Assembly: GCA_035079385.1 (NCBI GenBank)
Contig: JAVHKY010000053.1
Location: 4,836,001 to 4,900,000, forward strand
Length of the DNA: 64,000 bases
DNA from: Aspidiotus rigidus
Taxonomy: Eukaryota > Arthropoda > Insecta > Hemiptera > Diaspididae
Direction of reading: 5' to 3'
In this document: in pieces, positions 34,900 to 46,919 of the stretch
How the letters are laid out: the number at the start of each line of letters is the position of its first letter
How positions within the stretch are numbered: position 1 is the stretch's first letter
Notes under the pieces: generated by a model
Seen by the model: only the letters and a program-made list of their open reading frames with translations
What the model was told of the DNA's origin: nothing
Databases searched by the model: none
Position numbers and translations under genes: made by a program

Positions 34900-36060
34900 A
34901 TTACATATATAGGTAAGAATGAAACAATTTTCAAGATTATATCTTGAAATGGAACAAATGGAGGGAGTAGCCAAATTGGAGAAGTATATGTTTGCTGTAA
35001 GTCGAAACGGGGTCAGCGTTTTGAAGAAAGATTAAGTGAATTGGGAAACAAAGGATGAAAAATTGGCAGTTAGAATGAGTCCACGAAAGAAGAGCGGGAA
35101 GTTCAGCGACTTTTGCACATAAAGCGAGTTTAGGGCTTGTGTGACAGAAACTGAGGCCATTCTGAGGGGGAAGTTAGAGTAGTATTGAGTAATGAGAGGA
35201 CAGATTTGCCAGCTGTACTGTATACTGGTGCTCCATAATCTAGTTTAAACCGAAAAATACTTTTATAGAATTGTAGTAATAATTTTCTAGAGCACCCTTC
35301 AGACAGGGTAGTCAGTTCAAAAAAAAAAAAGAAAAACTTTTCGCTTGAATTTCTTCTAACTTATCTAAAAAATTCTCTGACTTTTCAATCTCAAATTCCC
35401 CGACTTTTTCCAGTTTTCCAGAAACTGACCACCCTGTCCAGAAATATATGAGATGAATTCAATGACTCTCGAGGCACGGGTGCATTTGCTTTTGAAAATT
35501 GAAGGAATTTTGAAATTTGCAGGTAGGAAGAGAGGTTGAGGTTGGAAAGAGGAAATACGTTATCTTTTTTTCTTTTGAAAATAACCACGTAGGTTTTAGA
35601 GGTAAAAAATTCGAAGTCATTTTTTCCTGTTTATGTTGTGATTAGATCGAGTTTCATCTGGAGAAGTCAGTGGGCTCTTTAAGGGTTGAAAGAATAGATG
35701 TAAACGTTGTAGTCGTCAGCAAAAAGGGTTGGCGAAGAAAGCGGGTTCACAAGTTTTGTAATATCGTGATGGCTACGAAGAGAAACTAGACGCTGAATAC
35801 TTCTCCTTAGGATACATTGTTTGGACAGAAAGAGGGGGAGAGGTTGTACCTCAAATTCGTACCAATAATGTTCTGTCATGAAGAGATCTCTATTAGAGAG
35901 ATGGTCTGAAAGGGAAATTCCGTGCAGTTTATTCGCGATAGAGCGTCTCCAAACCCTGGGAAAGGCTTCTTGGAAATTGACGAAGATGAAGTAAAGACAG
36001 GATTTTCGGTAAGTATATTTATTAATTTGCGATTGGTGATGTTTAGCCCTTTTCTAAAGC
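34900..36060 (-). pseudogene. LINE ORF2 relic with RT palm (FADD) on minus strand
   Basis: Read on minus from 36060 downwards: FTSSSSISKKPFPGFGDALS (motif A region), ISLIEIFMTEHYWYEFE, then a decayed QG-P block and LSSPTLFADDYNVYIYS (35700-35760). The latter holds FADD, the catalytic motif C. Next comes VIFKRKKDN (near 35560-35588), then GAPVYSTAGKSVLSLL near 35195-35250 and a frameshifted LRMASVS-TQALNSLYVQKS thumb. This covers the RT from motif A to the thumb. RNase H is not evident below 34900. Stops and shifts are frequent. Confidence 0.75.
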
Positions 36061-36233
36061 CGTATTAGAAGGGTGAGAGGTTGTTTGATTCTAAATACCG
36101 GAGAAGTCTTTTGTTCAGAATTTTTGGAAATTAGTTCACCAACAACACCGAATAGTGCTGCAATTCTGGACTTTCACCCCCAAAGTACCACCGCCTTTTC
36201 ATGATCGACTCATCAATTCTTCTACATTCAAAT

Positions 36234-36383
36234 ATGGCCACCGAAGCTTCCCTCACACATTACGCTAGCGACGATAATTCGCAATCCGTCGATTCCAAAG
36301 TTTCAACACTCACATCATCATCAACGTCGCGTCGCCCTCATAATGAAGACAAGCTTAAAGCATCCAGCACGAATACCCGAAGG
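36234..36383 (+). CDS. Candidate first coding exon, unknown gene
   Basis: The ATG at 36234 is in a reasonable context (AAATATGGCC), although the frame is also open further up to 36201. The peptide begins MATEASLTHYASDDNSQ and is Ser/Thr-rich and polar, like a disordered N-terminus. The frame runs into a plausible donor, CGAAG|GTAACG, after about 36383. Base composition shifts here from repeat-like to CpG-containing, and this state persists to 38.8 kb. No domain is recognisable and I could not find the next exon. A chance frame is a real alternative. Confidence 0.35.
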
Positions 36384-37930
36384 TAACGTATTCATGCAGA
36401 ATAATGGGAAGAAACGATCGTCGTCATTGATTGGCTGATTACGAAAGCACAGCGGCGAGTTAATTGACCACCACGCTTCCTTATCGCACACGCCTTTCAT
36501 TTGACCTAAAATCGTCCTTGGCGAAAAAATTCTCTTCACAAGCACTTCACAAAAATACTCATCATAGTCGCTCGGCACACTGGTTCGTTCGAACGTTTTA
36601 CGAGCGACGAAAGAAAACGAGACTGCACCGAAAAACACCAGCAGATCAGATGTTGACGGCGACGACGAAAACGGGGAGGAAAAGAGAAAGAAAAAGAAAA
36701 AAGAAAAACCCACAAATGGACAAGAGAAAGATAGGAGACAGGAACACCGCTTCTTTGACGAGGGTACGAAAGAGAAATGAGAAACTCGGAACAGCCAATC
36801 GGCGATCGCCGTTCAACATGGATAGGAATTTGTCAAGGTTATTCTAGCAGTGTGTATGTGTGCGTGTGTGAAACGGCAAGAAGAAATTATATCAGCGATG
36901 TTTTGGGTTCACATTTTACCACCGCACCAACGCTATTATGTAGAGACTTCTCTCCTAAAATATGAGCGTAGATTTCATACGTTCACACGGGATCACAGCT
37001 TGCGTTTGCAAGTACGGATAAAACGGTCGTGGAAGGAACTCCCTTTCTGATAGAAATCAGGTAGTGGTGACTAAAATTGCGACGGTTCGCGAGCGATGTT
37101 CGAATTAAATTCGTTCGAAAAGTAAATTTGTGAGAAGTCTCCCGAGAGAGTAAATAACTATCGTCGTTTGTGACAAACACTCGCCGAGAAGCGAGCAAAT
37201 TAGAAAAATACGAGTGTACACAAGTACAAAGAAAATGGAAAAAGTACTTGTTCTGCACATTAGAAGTTATTAACAGTGGTATTGGTAATCGGTTCAAGGC
37301 CATATTTATGCCAGAACATATTTTCTGCTCACGAGCGCCTCAAAGCTCGAAATCATCCTGCGTTACGCAAGCTAGCGTATGTATGATGATGCGATCGCTA
37401 ATCCGTCATCATTTATTCTTGTACCAAATATCGTCGAAAAAGCTAACGAGGTTATAAATAAAATTGTATTATTCTCTACACTCTCAAGTACATTCTTCAA
37501 CCGCGTTCCCTCAGAAAAGAATGTCGCATTTCACCAAAATTGATGATTCAGCTATCACTGGCGAAACTGTGTCACGTAGGAATGACTTCCGTAACATGCG
37601 ACAGCGACGAATCAATCAATCCCGGTAATTTTTCCTAATAGCAATACTTCAGCAACCTGACGGGGATCACACACGATCCATGTGATAATTTTCGAACTAT
37701 GAAAACTTTCAAGAGTACGTGAGACCGCTGGAACAGTAGTAAAGGCATCATTAATTCGGTGTTGTACGACTCTTGGAGCGCGTAGATAAATGGAACGGAG
37801 CGAATCGAGAATCGCACGAAGCTAATAAGCGAGCGACCGATACAGAACTTTCACACCGGTAGTCTTGGATCGTACACACAAAAATGCTCATAACAGATGG
37901 AACATAAAAATCGAGCGTATACGATAACTC
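36384..37930. other. CpG-containing non-repetitive DNA
   Basis: Frames on both strands overlap one another (36321-36713 minus, 36464-36847 plus, the latter very Lys/Arg-rich from an A/G tract), and none has a domain. This may be intron or UTR of the genes suggested on either side. A short GT-rich run lies at 36849-36871. Confidence 0.4.
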
Positions 37931-37932
37931 AC

Positions 37933-38040
37933 CTCACAACCATTATTCTTGGGTATCCTACCCACGACGTTCGATCAGCAAATGCCAACTATTTTCATAG
38001 TCGAAACTCGGGCAGCCGCGATTGACAACGCTGAGTAATA
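37933..38040 (-). other. Candidate minus-strand 5' exon with start codon
   Basis: Minus strand has a strong donor, TGTGAG|GTGAGTT, with the intron starting at 37932. Eleven bases of coding sequence precede it: ATG GTT GTG AG (37943-37933), in an AATAATGG context. Upstream DNA to about 38.75 kb is CpG-rich and could be 5' UTR/promoter. The upstream limit given is arbitrary. An out-of-frame ATG at about 37997-37999 soon meets a stop. No downstream exon was identified. Confidence 0.3.
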
Positions 38041-38759
38041 TATCGTAACTTCACTATCTTGGTAATTCGTTTCACGCGGTTCAATAAACTTCACTTCCTA
38101 CAATGAATTACTTTTTCGATCGCGAAACAGCACCATAGCGAAAGCACTACAATATTTATTCGTTATCTCGGATTTCACCAAACACTCCACGATGATCCCT
38201 CAGTTCGGTGCTACAGTTGGCTTCAACTATCGAACTTTCTAACCGAGCTGAATGTCATCATCATGGCTGAGATTTCATCCCCGTTTATTCGATACGAACA
38301 AGAAACCACCGACGTACCGAAAGCTTCCGACGAGTGTATAATAACTGGAAAACGGACGAAAGTTTCGCTCGGACCAAAATAAAAAACACAACGTACGCTT
38401 TTCACTCGTAAACAGACATTCTAACACATATATAAGAGCGAGCGTGTTTATTCTTTTCGTCCTTCGATACTCCGAACCACACTCACCACAGAAAAATGAA
38501 AAACGGAGGCGAATAGAAACACTCCAACAACATCACTTCGACAACAAAATGCAATTTGTGATTTCGGTTTTCTCTTGGTTTTCTTTCCAAGGACGTCAAC
38601 GCGAAGGAACGAACACCTAATTTTCGAGAACTGAACAAGTTCGCCGTTTACTTTGCACACTCTGCGTCTGCGACTGGGTACAACAATCAACGCGAGCAAC
38701 GAGGGAGCGCACGAGTGAGTTCATAGGTTGTAGAGTAGAGTCAGCGAAACGGGTGATCA

Positions 38760-41700
38760 CGATTCGAGATTTGAAAGAACGAAACAGTCCATATCTCGTG
38801 CGACCGTCCTATTGGTGAAGCGAAACGGTAGTGGCGCTAATACTACCCACTGATTGGCTACGATAACCAACTAAATAAACGTAACGTAATGTAAGAAATT
38901 TTTCAACACGTTCAATCTCGCCTCGTTTCAAAGAATTTTCTTTCATTAGGTAGCAACGATCTAATTTTACACAACCCTTGTTAATACCAGGGATGTATTG
39001 CATAATTTCTCGTTAAAGGAGGAAAAAAAAAAAATTGAAGTGTTATAGAAATGGCGAACGACTATTATTGCATCCTAGTTGACGAAGAAAAATGGTTGGA
39101 ATAGATGATAGGTACCATGCAACCCTAAAACTCTGAGCTTAAGAGAAAATATCAATTAGCCTACGTCTCGTTAATTGTCATATAACCACGATAGAAATTC
39201 TGAGAAACTAGCTCCTTGATAACACATTCCGACCACACAACCTGCGTCAATTTCCTAACGTAAATCTACTTAGGTACGCAAATACACCTACTTAACAAAC
39301 ATCGTTAATAAGAATTTTAAGCTGTATCCTTGAAAAACTTATCAACAACTCACCAACTCCGAGAAGGCTAGAATTTAAGTCCGTTTTACTTTTTTTGTAA
39401 ATAATCTTTCCCTAATCACTTCTATGGAAAGAAATTCATCCTAACTTTTCAAATACCGGGATTTTCGTTCTTTTTTTTTCTATCACAAATATCATTACTG
39501 TATGGGATTCCTGCTCATATAGAGAAATAGAATAAGTTCTATCTCTTTTTCAAAATGAATGAAAAAAAGGTTAGAAATACCGGTCATATTCGGTTGCTTC
39601 CACTTCAGAAAGCGAGAAATTTTCTTTTTGAGGCGAATTGAATGGCAATAAAAAACTGAAGCGTGATGGCGATATGTTGGAGCAATTAGGTAGGTATTCC
39701 AAAAATTACATTACAATTCAACGAGCTCCGTGAGCGATTTCCACACAGTAACATTATCAAACAACAATGTTCCTCTTTTTTTTATTTTTTTTCAAAAATC
39801 TGAGTATCCGACACTGACGCGAAATCTTTTCTTATCTCCCATTCCAAGATCTCCACCCTTTATTATCGAATAAGGAGAATAATAACGCAAGAATACTTGA
39901 ATTAATTGGATTACATACGAACATATCTAATATTGGGAAACACGAAAGAATTCTACGCAATATTGTTAATTATCACATACGAAGAAACTCTAAATTTTGC
40001 AGTAGGTACTGAGAATCCTATAATTGATGACGAAGAAAAAGAAAAAAATCCCAATCCATTCTCTTATCTCCTGTAGGGTGTTCAATATCTTTACTTTTTC
40101 ACAAATTTTCTTCGTCAATGATTTAAAAAATAAAAAGAAAAACCTTCGATGACGTATCGTGTATAGATTGAATTAAGGACTGATGAATATTTTATCTAAA
40201 AATATTATGCACCTGTTAAAAGAAAATATTTCACTCCACCAGAGATTACACTTTTTTTTTTTTGGTATTCGCACACTCATACACATTTTCGGCTGATATC
40301 TCTTCAGTATTCGGTTTTTGAGAAAAAAAAAGCCTTAGAATGATTTTACCTAGAGATGATAATTTCCGCCAAAAATACTTATCCAAACATAACCGGAAAA
40401 TTTTTTTCTTCTAGGTTTTAAAATAAAGAATTTTGTTTTGATGGAAGCGGGGTTAACGAACAGAGAATAGTTAATTAAAGAAATATTACTCCATCAAAAC
40501 AAATAAGTAGGTACCAAATTTGTTGTTTGGGAATAATCAAAATAATGTAGCTACGTCTAAACAATTTAGTGAACCATTTTTCAATGATCAAGATTTTATT
40601 GAGATGTCGGGTTTTTTGTAAAGGTGAGAATTAGGGAGCGATATGTTATATTTCATTATATGCTCCTTGTGGCCAGAGAAATTTATTCACACATTCCATG
40701 ATTTCACGAGTACATAAATTCTCGAATGGTTGGTATAGTCTAAATTTAATACCTGTACAAATTTCTTCCTCTGAAAAATCAAATACCGGTACTACGAAAA
40801 GAGAAAACAAATTGAAGAATTTTCAGATTTCGAACAAAGTTTGATCTTTGAGTTTCAAACCTACCGACCTATGTACTTTTTCTTTTTTTTCCTTCTCTCT
40901 CAAATTCAAAACTTTCCCATTAGAAGTTACTTAGTCATATTGCGCCCGCATATTGGTTATTTTTATCGTGCCTGTATAGGTTGATAACGTTTATCGCATT
41001 TATACACGATTATTTTCTTTTATCATTCTCGTGATTTGTTGACTTATATCATGTACGTCATTAATTTCAAATGACAACTTCCGTTTAGTGACGACGAAAT
41101 GAATCAGAATGGCGACTACAAAGAGTTAGGTTGTTTTTGGATTAATGAGCGATGAAATTGACGTCCGAGCTAGAAAGAAGTGACATAATTTGACATTAGA
41201 TCAGTTGCTTTGTTTACCTATTTTTTTATTTAGTACCTCTCTCTGACGTACTTTCTTAATGGGAGAATAAAAATGTAAGACTTTTCCCAACCCTTAAAAT
41301 GTCTCCTAGAAGTTTAAACATTTTTAAGAAAATGAAAGGGATTCAATGATGAGATTACCTTATATGATTTCTTACTTATCTGCTCAATAAAAAGTATCAG
41401 CCAAAAGCTGATTAAAGGTTCGTTTTGACCCCCTCCACATATCTTTAAGAGTAAGAAATGAGAATGTCGACATACAATATATTACCGAATCTACCCGATA
41501 TAAAGATATTCATAGAGAAATTAGTCCGGTCTTAGTCGTCGAACGTTTAAGTTCATAAATTAACGTACATTTCGTGCATCGGCCGGGCAACACAGTTCAA
41601 AATATTTTATTAATTTTCGCAACTTTTGCGTGCGATTTACAGACGTTTGCAACACCATATTTTTATGTGGCATCAAAAAGCACATAATTAATACGGTACT

Positions 41701-41760
41701 TCCCTATTCCCTTTAATTTGTACTTCAGAATAGATATTTACCTAATAATCAAAATTAAAT
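38760..41760. other. AT-rich DNA, probably intron of the 42-kb gene
   Basis: Poly-T/poly-A tracts and no frame above 65 codons. If the minus-strand gene at 41772-42583 continues, its intron starts at 41771 and covers at least part of this stretch. No exon candidate convinced me. Confidence 0.4.
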
Positions 41761-41771
41761 GAAACACTCAC

Positions 41772-42583
41772 CTGCGTTTCCTTAGGCTGAACGTTGTGTT
41801 TTTGGACAAATTTTCGTTGACAGTAATCACGCTAATCTGACCGGTGTGCTTCTTCGAAGGAGTAATGACGATGGGTTTTAATTTTTGCGCTAAATTAACT
41901 AAATTTAAATCGGCAGTCGGCATCACAGGTACTCGTATGATTTGCAGATCGGGTTCGACTTCGGAAATAACGTTTTTTCGCTGCTCTTTCGCCGCTGTTT
42001 CATTCTCAGAAGTCGTCGTCACTTCTTCATCCGTGTCTGCAGAATTTACGGTGATAAATTGAATATACTCCTCGCAAATATCGTGTAAAGTTACACTTTT
42101 TTTGTATCGTATTTGGTCGCTCGCAATAAACAATCTGTCCGTCTTTTGATGCTGCGAGGACAACGGTACAATTTTTTTAACCGCTTTCACGTGAGAAGCA
42201 TTTTTACTCTCGTGCAGTAAGGCATCTAACGAATTACCGATTCTGCGAATAGAGGCAGTCACCATATCCTGACTGTGGGGACAAGGTTCCCCGCTATTGT
42301 GTAAAGTTACATTTAACGTACTAGGTAATCCTAGATCCGTAGTAGATACAGGATCTTGTAACGCTACTGTTTTATTTTCGTGGATGACCGAAGTATTTTC
42401 TTTATTAATTTCACAGGTGGCGGGAGAAGATGAATCGCTCATCATGTATTCGCGTATCTTATCTGTGATGATGGAATTAACGCAAACGCCATTGGTCGTA
42501 CCCAGAAGTATTGAATTTGATGTTGACATGTTTATTCGTGCAATTCCAACTCAATCACTCTGTAAAATTCATTTTTAAATCCT
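41772..42583 (-). CDS. First coding exon of an unidentified host gene (252 codons)
   Basis: The best host gene in the window. Translation starts at ATG 42529-42527 (MSTSNSILLGTTNGV); an in-frame TGA eight codons upstream makes this the true start. It runs 252 codons plus two bases to a canonical donor, AAACGCAG|GTGAGTGTT (intron from 41771). The next codons would hit TGA if unspliced. The exon's 5' edge is a good acceptor, TTATGTTTCAG, near 42584. The protein is polar and Ser/Thr/Asn-rich, with more ordered stretches (LFIASDQIRYKKSVTLHD; ADLNLVNLAQKLKPIVIT) and a basic end (SLRKR). No signal peptide or membrane segment is seen. I do not recognise the family; a nuclear or regulatory protein N-terminus is a guess. 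A 5-codon upstream ORF (ATG at about 42572) lies in the leader. Confidence 0.75.
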
Positions 42584-42667
42584 CTGAAACATAAGATAAA
42601 GTGGAATTATTGAAAATTTTGTTAAAGATTTCACAAAGAGTCAGTTGACAGATATAAAGGTACCTAC

Positions 42668-42749
42668 CTCAGGAGAACGAGGGTCGGGAAAATTATTCAA
42701 GAGTTGGGGCTTGTTAATAATTGAATCTCCACACTACAGTGAGTGGTAC
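42668..42749 (-). other. Candidate 5' UTR exon of the 42-kb gene
   Basis: On minus it is bounded by a strong acceptor (a long T tract then TTTCTTTGTAG, ending at 42750) and a donor (CTCCTGAG|GTAGGTACC, intron from 42667). The intron to the coding exon would be 84 bp (42584-42667), short but normal for insects. The exon carries stops in all useful frames, consistent with leader sequence. Confidence 0.5.
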
Positions 42750-43439
42750 CTACAAAGAAATTTGAGAACAAAAAAAAAAAAAAGTTAGAGCTTATTTATT
42801 ACAGTAAGTTAATTATGCTACGACAAAATCGAAATATTGATCAAGTCGAGTAATTTCCACCAAAAAAGTAGGAGACGGAATCATTCGAGATAAAAGAATA
42901 CAGATACTTTGTTTCTACTCTCCTCCCTTGCAAACTTTCAACGCCTCTTTTGATGATAATAGATACTTAAGGGTATGTACTGGACACACACAAAATTATC
43001 TATCACATGTTGCGATTTTTGCCTCAAGATAACTGATTAAATAAAGCATGTAATATTTTGAAACGTCGTATTTCTGTAGAAAAAACTTGGAAAAATGCGA
43101 CTAATTGGTTTACGCGAACTAATTTTGTTCATTAATTGAAATTCAACGATTCAAAAATGGCCCCTTCAGACGTAAGTTCAAACGTTTTCTGAAGACCATT
43201 CAGAATATTTATTTCGCGAACTGTAAACTAATTAACCGTATTTTTCCCAACTTCAAAAATAAGATTACACCATGTGTCCAAAATATTTTGTGCATTATTC
43301 AAAATGTTATCTTTGGGCCAAAATCGCTACCCGCAACACACCATTTTGTGTAATACACGTGTGTTTTCTGTGTGTGAGTGAGTAGGTAGACATATTACCC
43401 TTAATGATAAAAACAATAATAAAGACTATTCTCACTTAC

Positions 43440-43478
43440 AAAAATTAGCGAATGGTCCATATTTGGTCGTACACTCTC
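43440..43478 (-). other. Candidate 39-nt leader exon
   Basis: Minus strand: a T9 tract then CCAG acceptor (ending 43479), 39 nt containing an ATG (MDHSLIF), then the consensus donor GTAAGTGAG (intron from 43439). If spliced to the exons below it would lie in the 5' leader. It could also be a chance pair of signals. Confidence 0.35.
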
Positions 43479-43849
43479 CTGGAAAAAAAAAACGCGAAAT
43501 TATGCAAACACGAGCACGAAAACAATTCCCTGTATTTTTGAAAGCTCTCTTGTTCACCGGCAATACATCGCGCAGCAGTGTTACCTTTTTTTTGATATAA
43601 TTTGAGAAATGAAAACAAACGTACATCGGAGCGCACCGAAGAGGAATCTGTAGAGTTTTACGCGAAAGCCTACACATCTGCGCTGAGAAATTCCTGAATA
43701 GGATGCACCATCATCACATTTTATTGATAGACGGCGACTGTTGCAAGTTGGTCAGAGAATTTTATATTTTTTCTCTCCCAATTTGGGTGTCTCATCCATT
43801 TTTCTATATCAACTTCGTCCTTTTTAATTTTGTGCTCTATATATTCTCG

Positions 43850-44270
43850 AATAGCGTTTCTAACCTTTTGCCTCTTTGTCGTATATCTCCCCTCGTTCGG
43901 AGGAACCTGAAGCGTCCGTCCGAGAGTGTGTTAACCTTGTCTTCGCCGCTCTATCGATTCGAAGGGGCGAGCTTGCGCCCTAACAACGCCGTTGCACTCG
44001 AAAGCGATTCGGCTGCGTGTAAAAAGATTCGCTCGTGCTCGTAGGTGATGCTGCCGTTAGTGGTCCAGGCAGAGAATGCTGACTAACGTACTATGCTAAC
44101 GGGACGGGTACGTGCATTTGACTATGTGTGAGAAGAGTTTCGCAGCGGCAGTGATCAGTACCTCGGCCGTGGCAGTACAATGTCCATGTCCACTGGTCAA
44201 GATTTTTTACGACTATTACAAACGCACCAACTCGTTTCAATCGTATAATAGGTATGCGTTGTAATGACAT
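43850..44270. promoter_or_regulatory. CpG-dense stretch, putative promoter region
   Basis: By eye, roughly 20 CpGs fall in about 170 bp (43885-44050), far above the surrounding AT-rich DNA. It sits upstream of the spliced minus-strand leader exons. No TATA box is obvious. The frame 43703-44044 (plus) is probably a by-product of composition. Promoter function is inference. Confidence 0.4.
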
Positions 44271-44299
44271 ACACTGCACTGCCTATAATCCTTCGATTA

Positions 44300-46600
44300 T
44301 TATCGTCATTCATTGTCCCAAGTGGTATTACCGCAGGAACATAATTCTCGATAAATTTCTTTTCTATTGACTGTCTAGCACATTACGATAGGTCACAAGT
44401 CGAATGCTTTTTCTTTGACTATGCACGGTTTTTGTAATTTTATGCTTGTAAGTATGATAGGCCCCAATTTAACATTCTTAAAGCTCTCGTCACTGTTTGA
44501 ACATTATTTTAGATGAATATTTCCGCTGGATGACTATCAGAATTTTTTGTGCGAAATACATCGTCGGTCAGAAGTACAGAATCCTCGAACGTACGAGCCA
44601 TATTAATGAAAAGTGTTCAGGGCCAAATTTTAAAACATTCGTAGAGAAATCAGACGACCGAAATAAACAGAAATAAAAACTCGGCGCTTCGCGCCTCGCC
44701 CCTGGACCCCCTCCAATTACTTTACTTTCAGTAAAATTGAATAGGTAAGGCGTGGAACACTTTCTTATTTTCAGTGAGTTTATTTGTGAAAAGAAGGATA
44801 AATTAATAACAAAAAAAAAAAAAAAAAAAAATGTAGGAACAAAATTATTTGATTTTAAAAGTATTTTCAACTGTTCTCATTCTCGCAAAATTTGATAGTT
44901 GGGTAACATACACTACGCGTATGATCATTTCTCGATAACCAGAGCCAATTTCGAAAAACGGTCAACGGCATCGTGATCAGCGTTGAAAATACTTCTAGTA
45001 ATCGTATAATTTCGTTCAAGCATTATTTTTTCAATTTTTTTTCTTCGTGTAATGTAATTCTTGCGGTATTAATTCTACGGTAACTAAAATTCCTTTTTCT
45101 GTACCTATAATATATTTTAATCTTCTCTTCCCTCCAATAAACTTTGGTTGAAAATCATCGATTTAGTTTTTCCTGTAAAAAATTGCTATTCTCTGAATAA
45201 TACAAATATTTGGTAAAATTAATTTAATCAGACACCTAATCACGAATGAAATTGTTCCGCTCGTTGTTTTTCCCTCCTGCCTGTACTTATTGAAGCCATC
45301 AACGAAATTTTTGAAATTTTACCTCGATTAGGATTCAGAGTTAGATATTAACAGGAAACTTTTTTTTTATGGGAGAGGATAGGTGAGTAATATTATGCAT
45401 GAGAAAAAAATGAATGTTAGCATTCTTTAGACGTCTTATTTGCATAAGAGGTAAACGAGGTAATATTAATCTTTCTGTTATCAGGTCTAATGAACGATAA
45501 CTAAAACCATTAGAACTGGTCAAATGAGAAATTTTATTTTGCAATAAAGAATTATAACAATTACAACTTAAGAAAATTTTCTGCGGGAAATTCAAGTGTC
45601 AATAATTCAAGACAAATTTTTGGTATAATCCTCAAGTCAACCATCGTCGATCACACACATTGCAGGGGTACCCAAATGGATTTTCAATAAATTTTTTATT
45701 AAATTCGATATCAGCCGCAAGATAATTCTTTTGACAGTCTTTCACGTATTTTTACAATACCTAATCAGCATTTTTCAATTTCTTGGTTTCAATATTTGAA
45801 TTGAAATGACGTAATATTTTATTTCCCTCCACTGAGTAGATCTCGTGTTGGTTACAAGTCATCATTTTTGAATAATCTTCACACACCTTCAAATCGACGT
45901 TTTTTTTTTTTTTTTTCCATCGGACCTCTTACCCCGCGCTCTATTCAATTGTTTTTCTTTTCTATTAATTCATTTTGAGAAATATTGTTCAGGTAGTTTA
46001 ATTTTTTATTTGACGATTCTCTTGTTTCTTTTACATCAATTCTCATTTCTTCATCTACAGCACTTTCATTCGTGTCAATAATTTTTGCACTAGTACTGGG
46101 CCTAGATACCGTTTTTTATCATTTTACTTCTGAATTGAAAGTTATACAAATTTTTATCAAGAACACCTATTTTCAAATTTTTTTTCTTTTGATATATTAT
46201 TATCTCTTCATTTTCCATAATTAACTTCATTATTTTGGGTACTCACATTTTCAAACTATCTATTCTAATTAATGGCCAAAAGTGGAGACCTGGATAATGC
46301 CTCAACGTTATAGAGAAATTGGATGCAGTATCAATTGGTGCAATGAATTCATATTCTACTTCTGTGATAGGTATGTTTTAATGAATTATCATTTTGGAAT
46401 ATCTGTATATTCGCATTAAGTAGGTATACAATTTATTTACACAAATAATGTCTATGTGATCAGCAAAAACATATGAATTGGATGATTTTTGAACATACTC
46501 CTCAACAGTCATTTTATCAAGAAATGCTTTGAAACATTCCGCGTGCTCTAAAATACTTATACATTTTTATTTTATTTATTTTTTTTTTAAATTTTCGTCA
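44300..46600. other. AT-rich DNA with homopolymer runs, no gene
   Basis: Contains a 20-nt A run (44812-44831), a 16-nt T run near 45901-45916 and many poly-T patches. Frames are below 105 codons. The GCGCTTCGCGCCTCGCCCCT patch near 44684-44703 looks like a repeat remnant. Confidence 0.4.
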
Positions 46601-46612
46601 CATTAAATAATT

Positions 46613-46834
46613 ATGGCTAGCAAAGTGAATATGAAAGAATGTTTTCACTTGTCCCGCGCTAAAAATCATCAAGTTTGTCTTCGAAATTCCTGCAACCATC
46701 GATTTGGCACTAAGGAACAACTCTTTCTTACTTACGATCAACTCAATTCTATAAACAATCATAACTCACTTAACTTACAATCATTACGATACTTACCACA
46801 TTTATGTTTGGAAGAGACTTATATTATACAATAA
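46613..46834 (+). pseudogene. Possible LINE ORF2 C-terminal tail
   Basis: A 73-codon frame starts at an ATG (MASKVNMKECFHLSRAKNH), with ECFHLSRAKN resembling the Cys/His tail of insect LINE ORF2 proteins, then NSINNHNSLNLQSLRYL and a stop. A tail with AATAAAAAAGAAAG (about 46903-46916) follows within 80 bp, as expected at a LINE 3' end. It is weakly supported; an unrelated short gene is possible. Confidence 0.3.
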
Positions 46835-46919
46835 TTATGTATAAGCATGTAAAATAATTACTCGCCAAGCTCATGACCCGTTCGTGCTGTCGCATAGCAC
46901 GTTAAATAAAAAAGAAAGA

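Noticed and set aside
36464..36847. 127-codon Lys/Arg-rich plus frame
   Set aside because: Much of it reads through an A/G-rich tract, and it overlaps an equally long minus frame; no domain.
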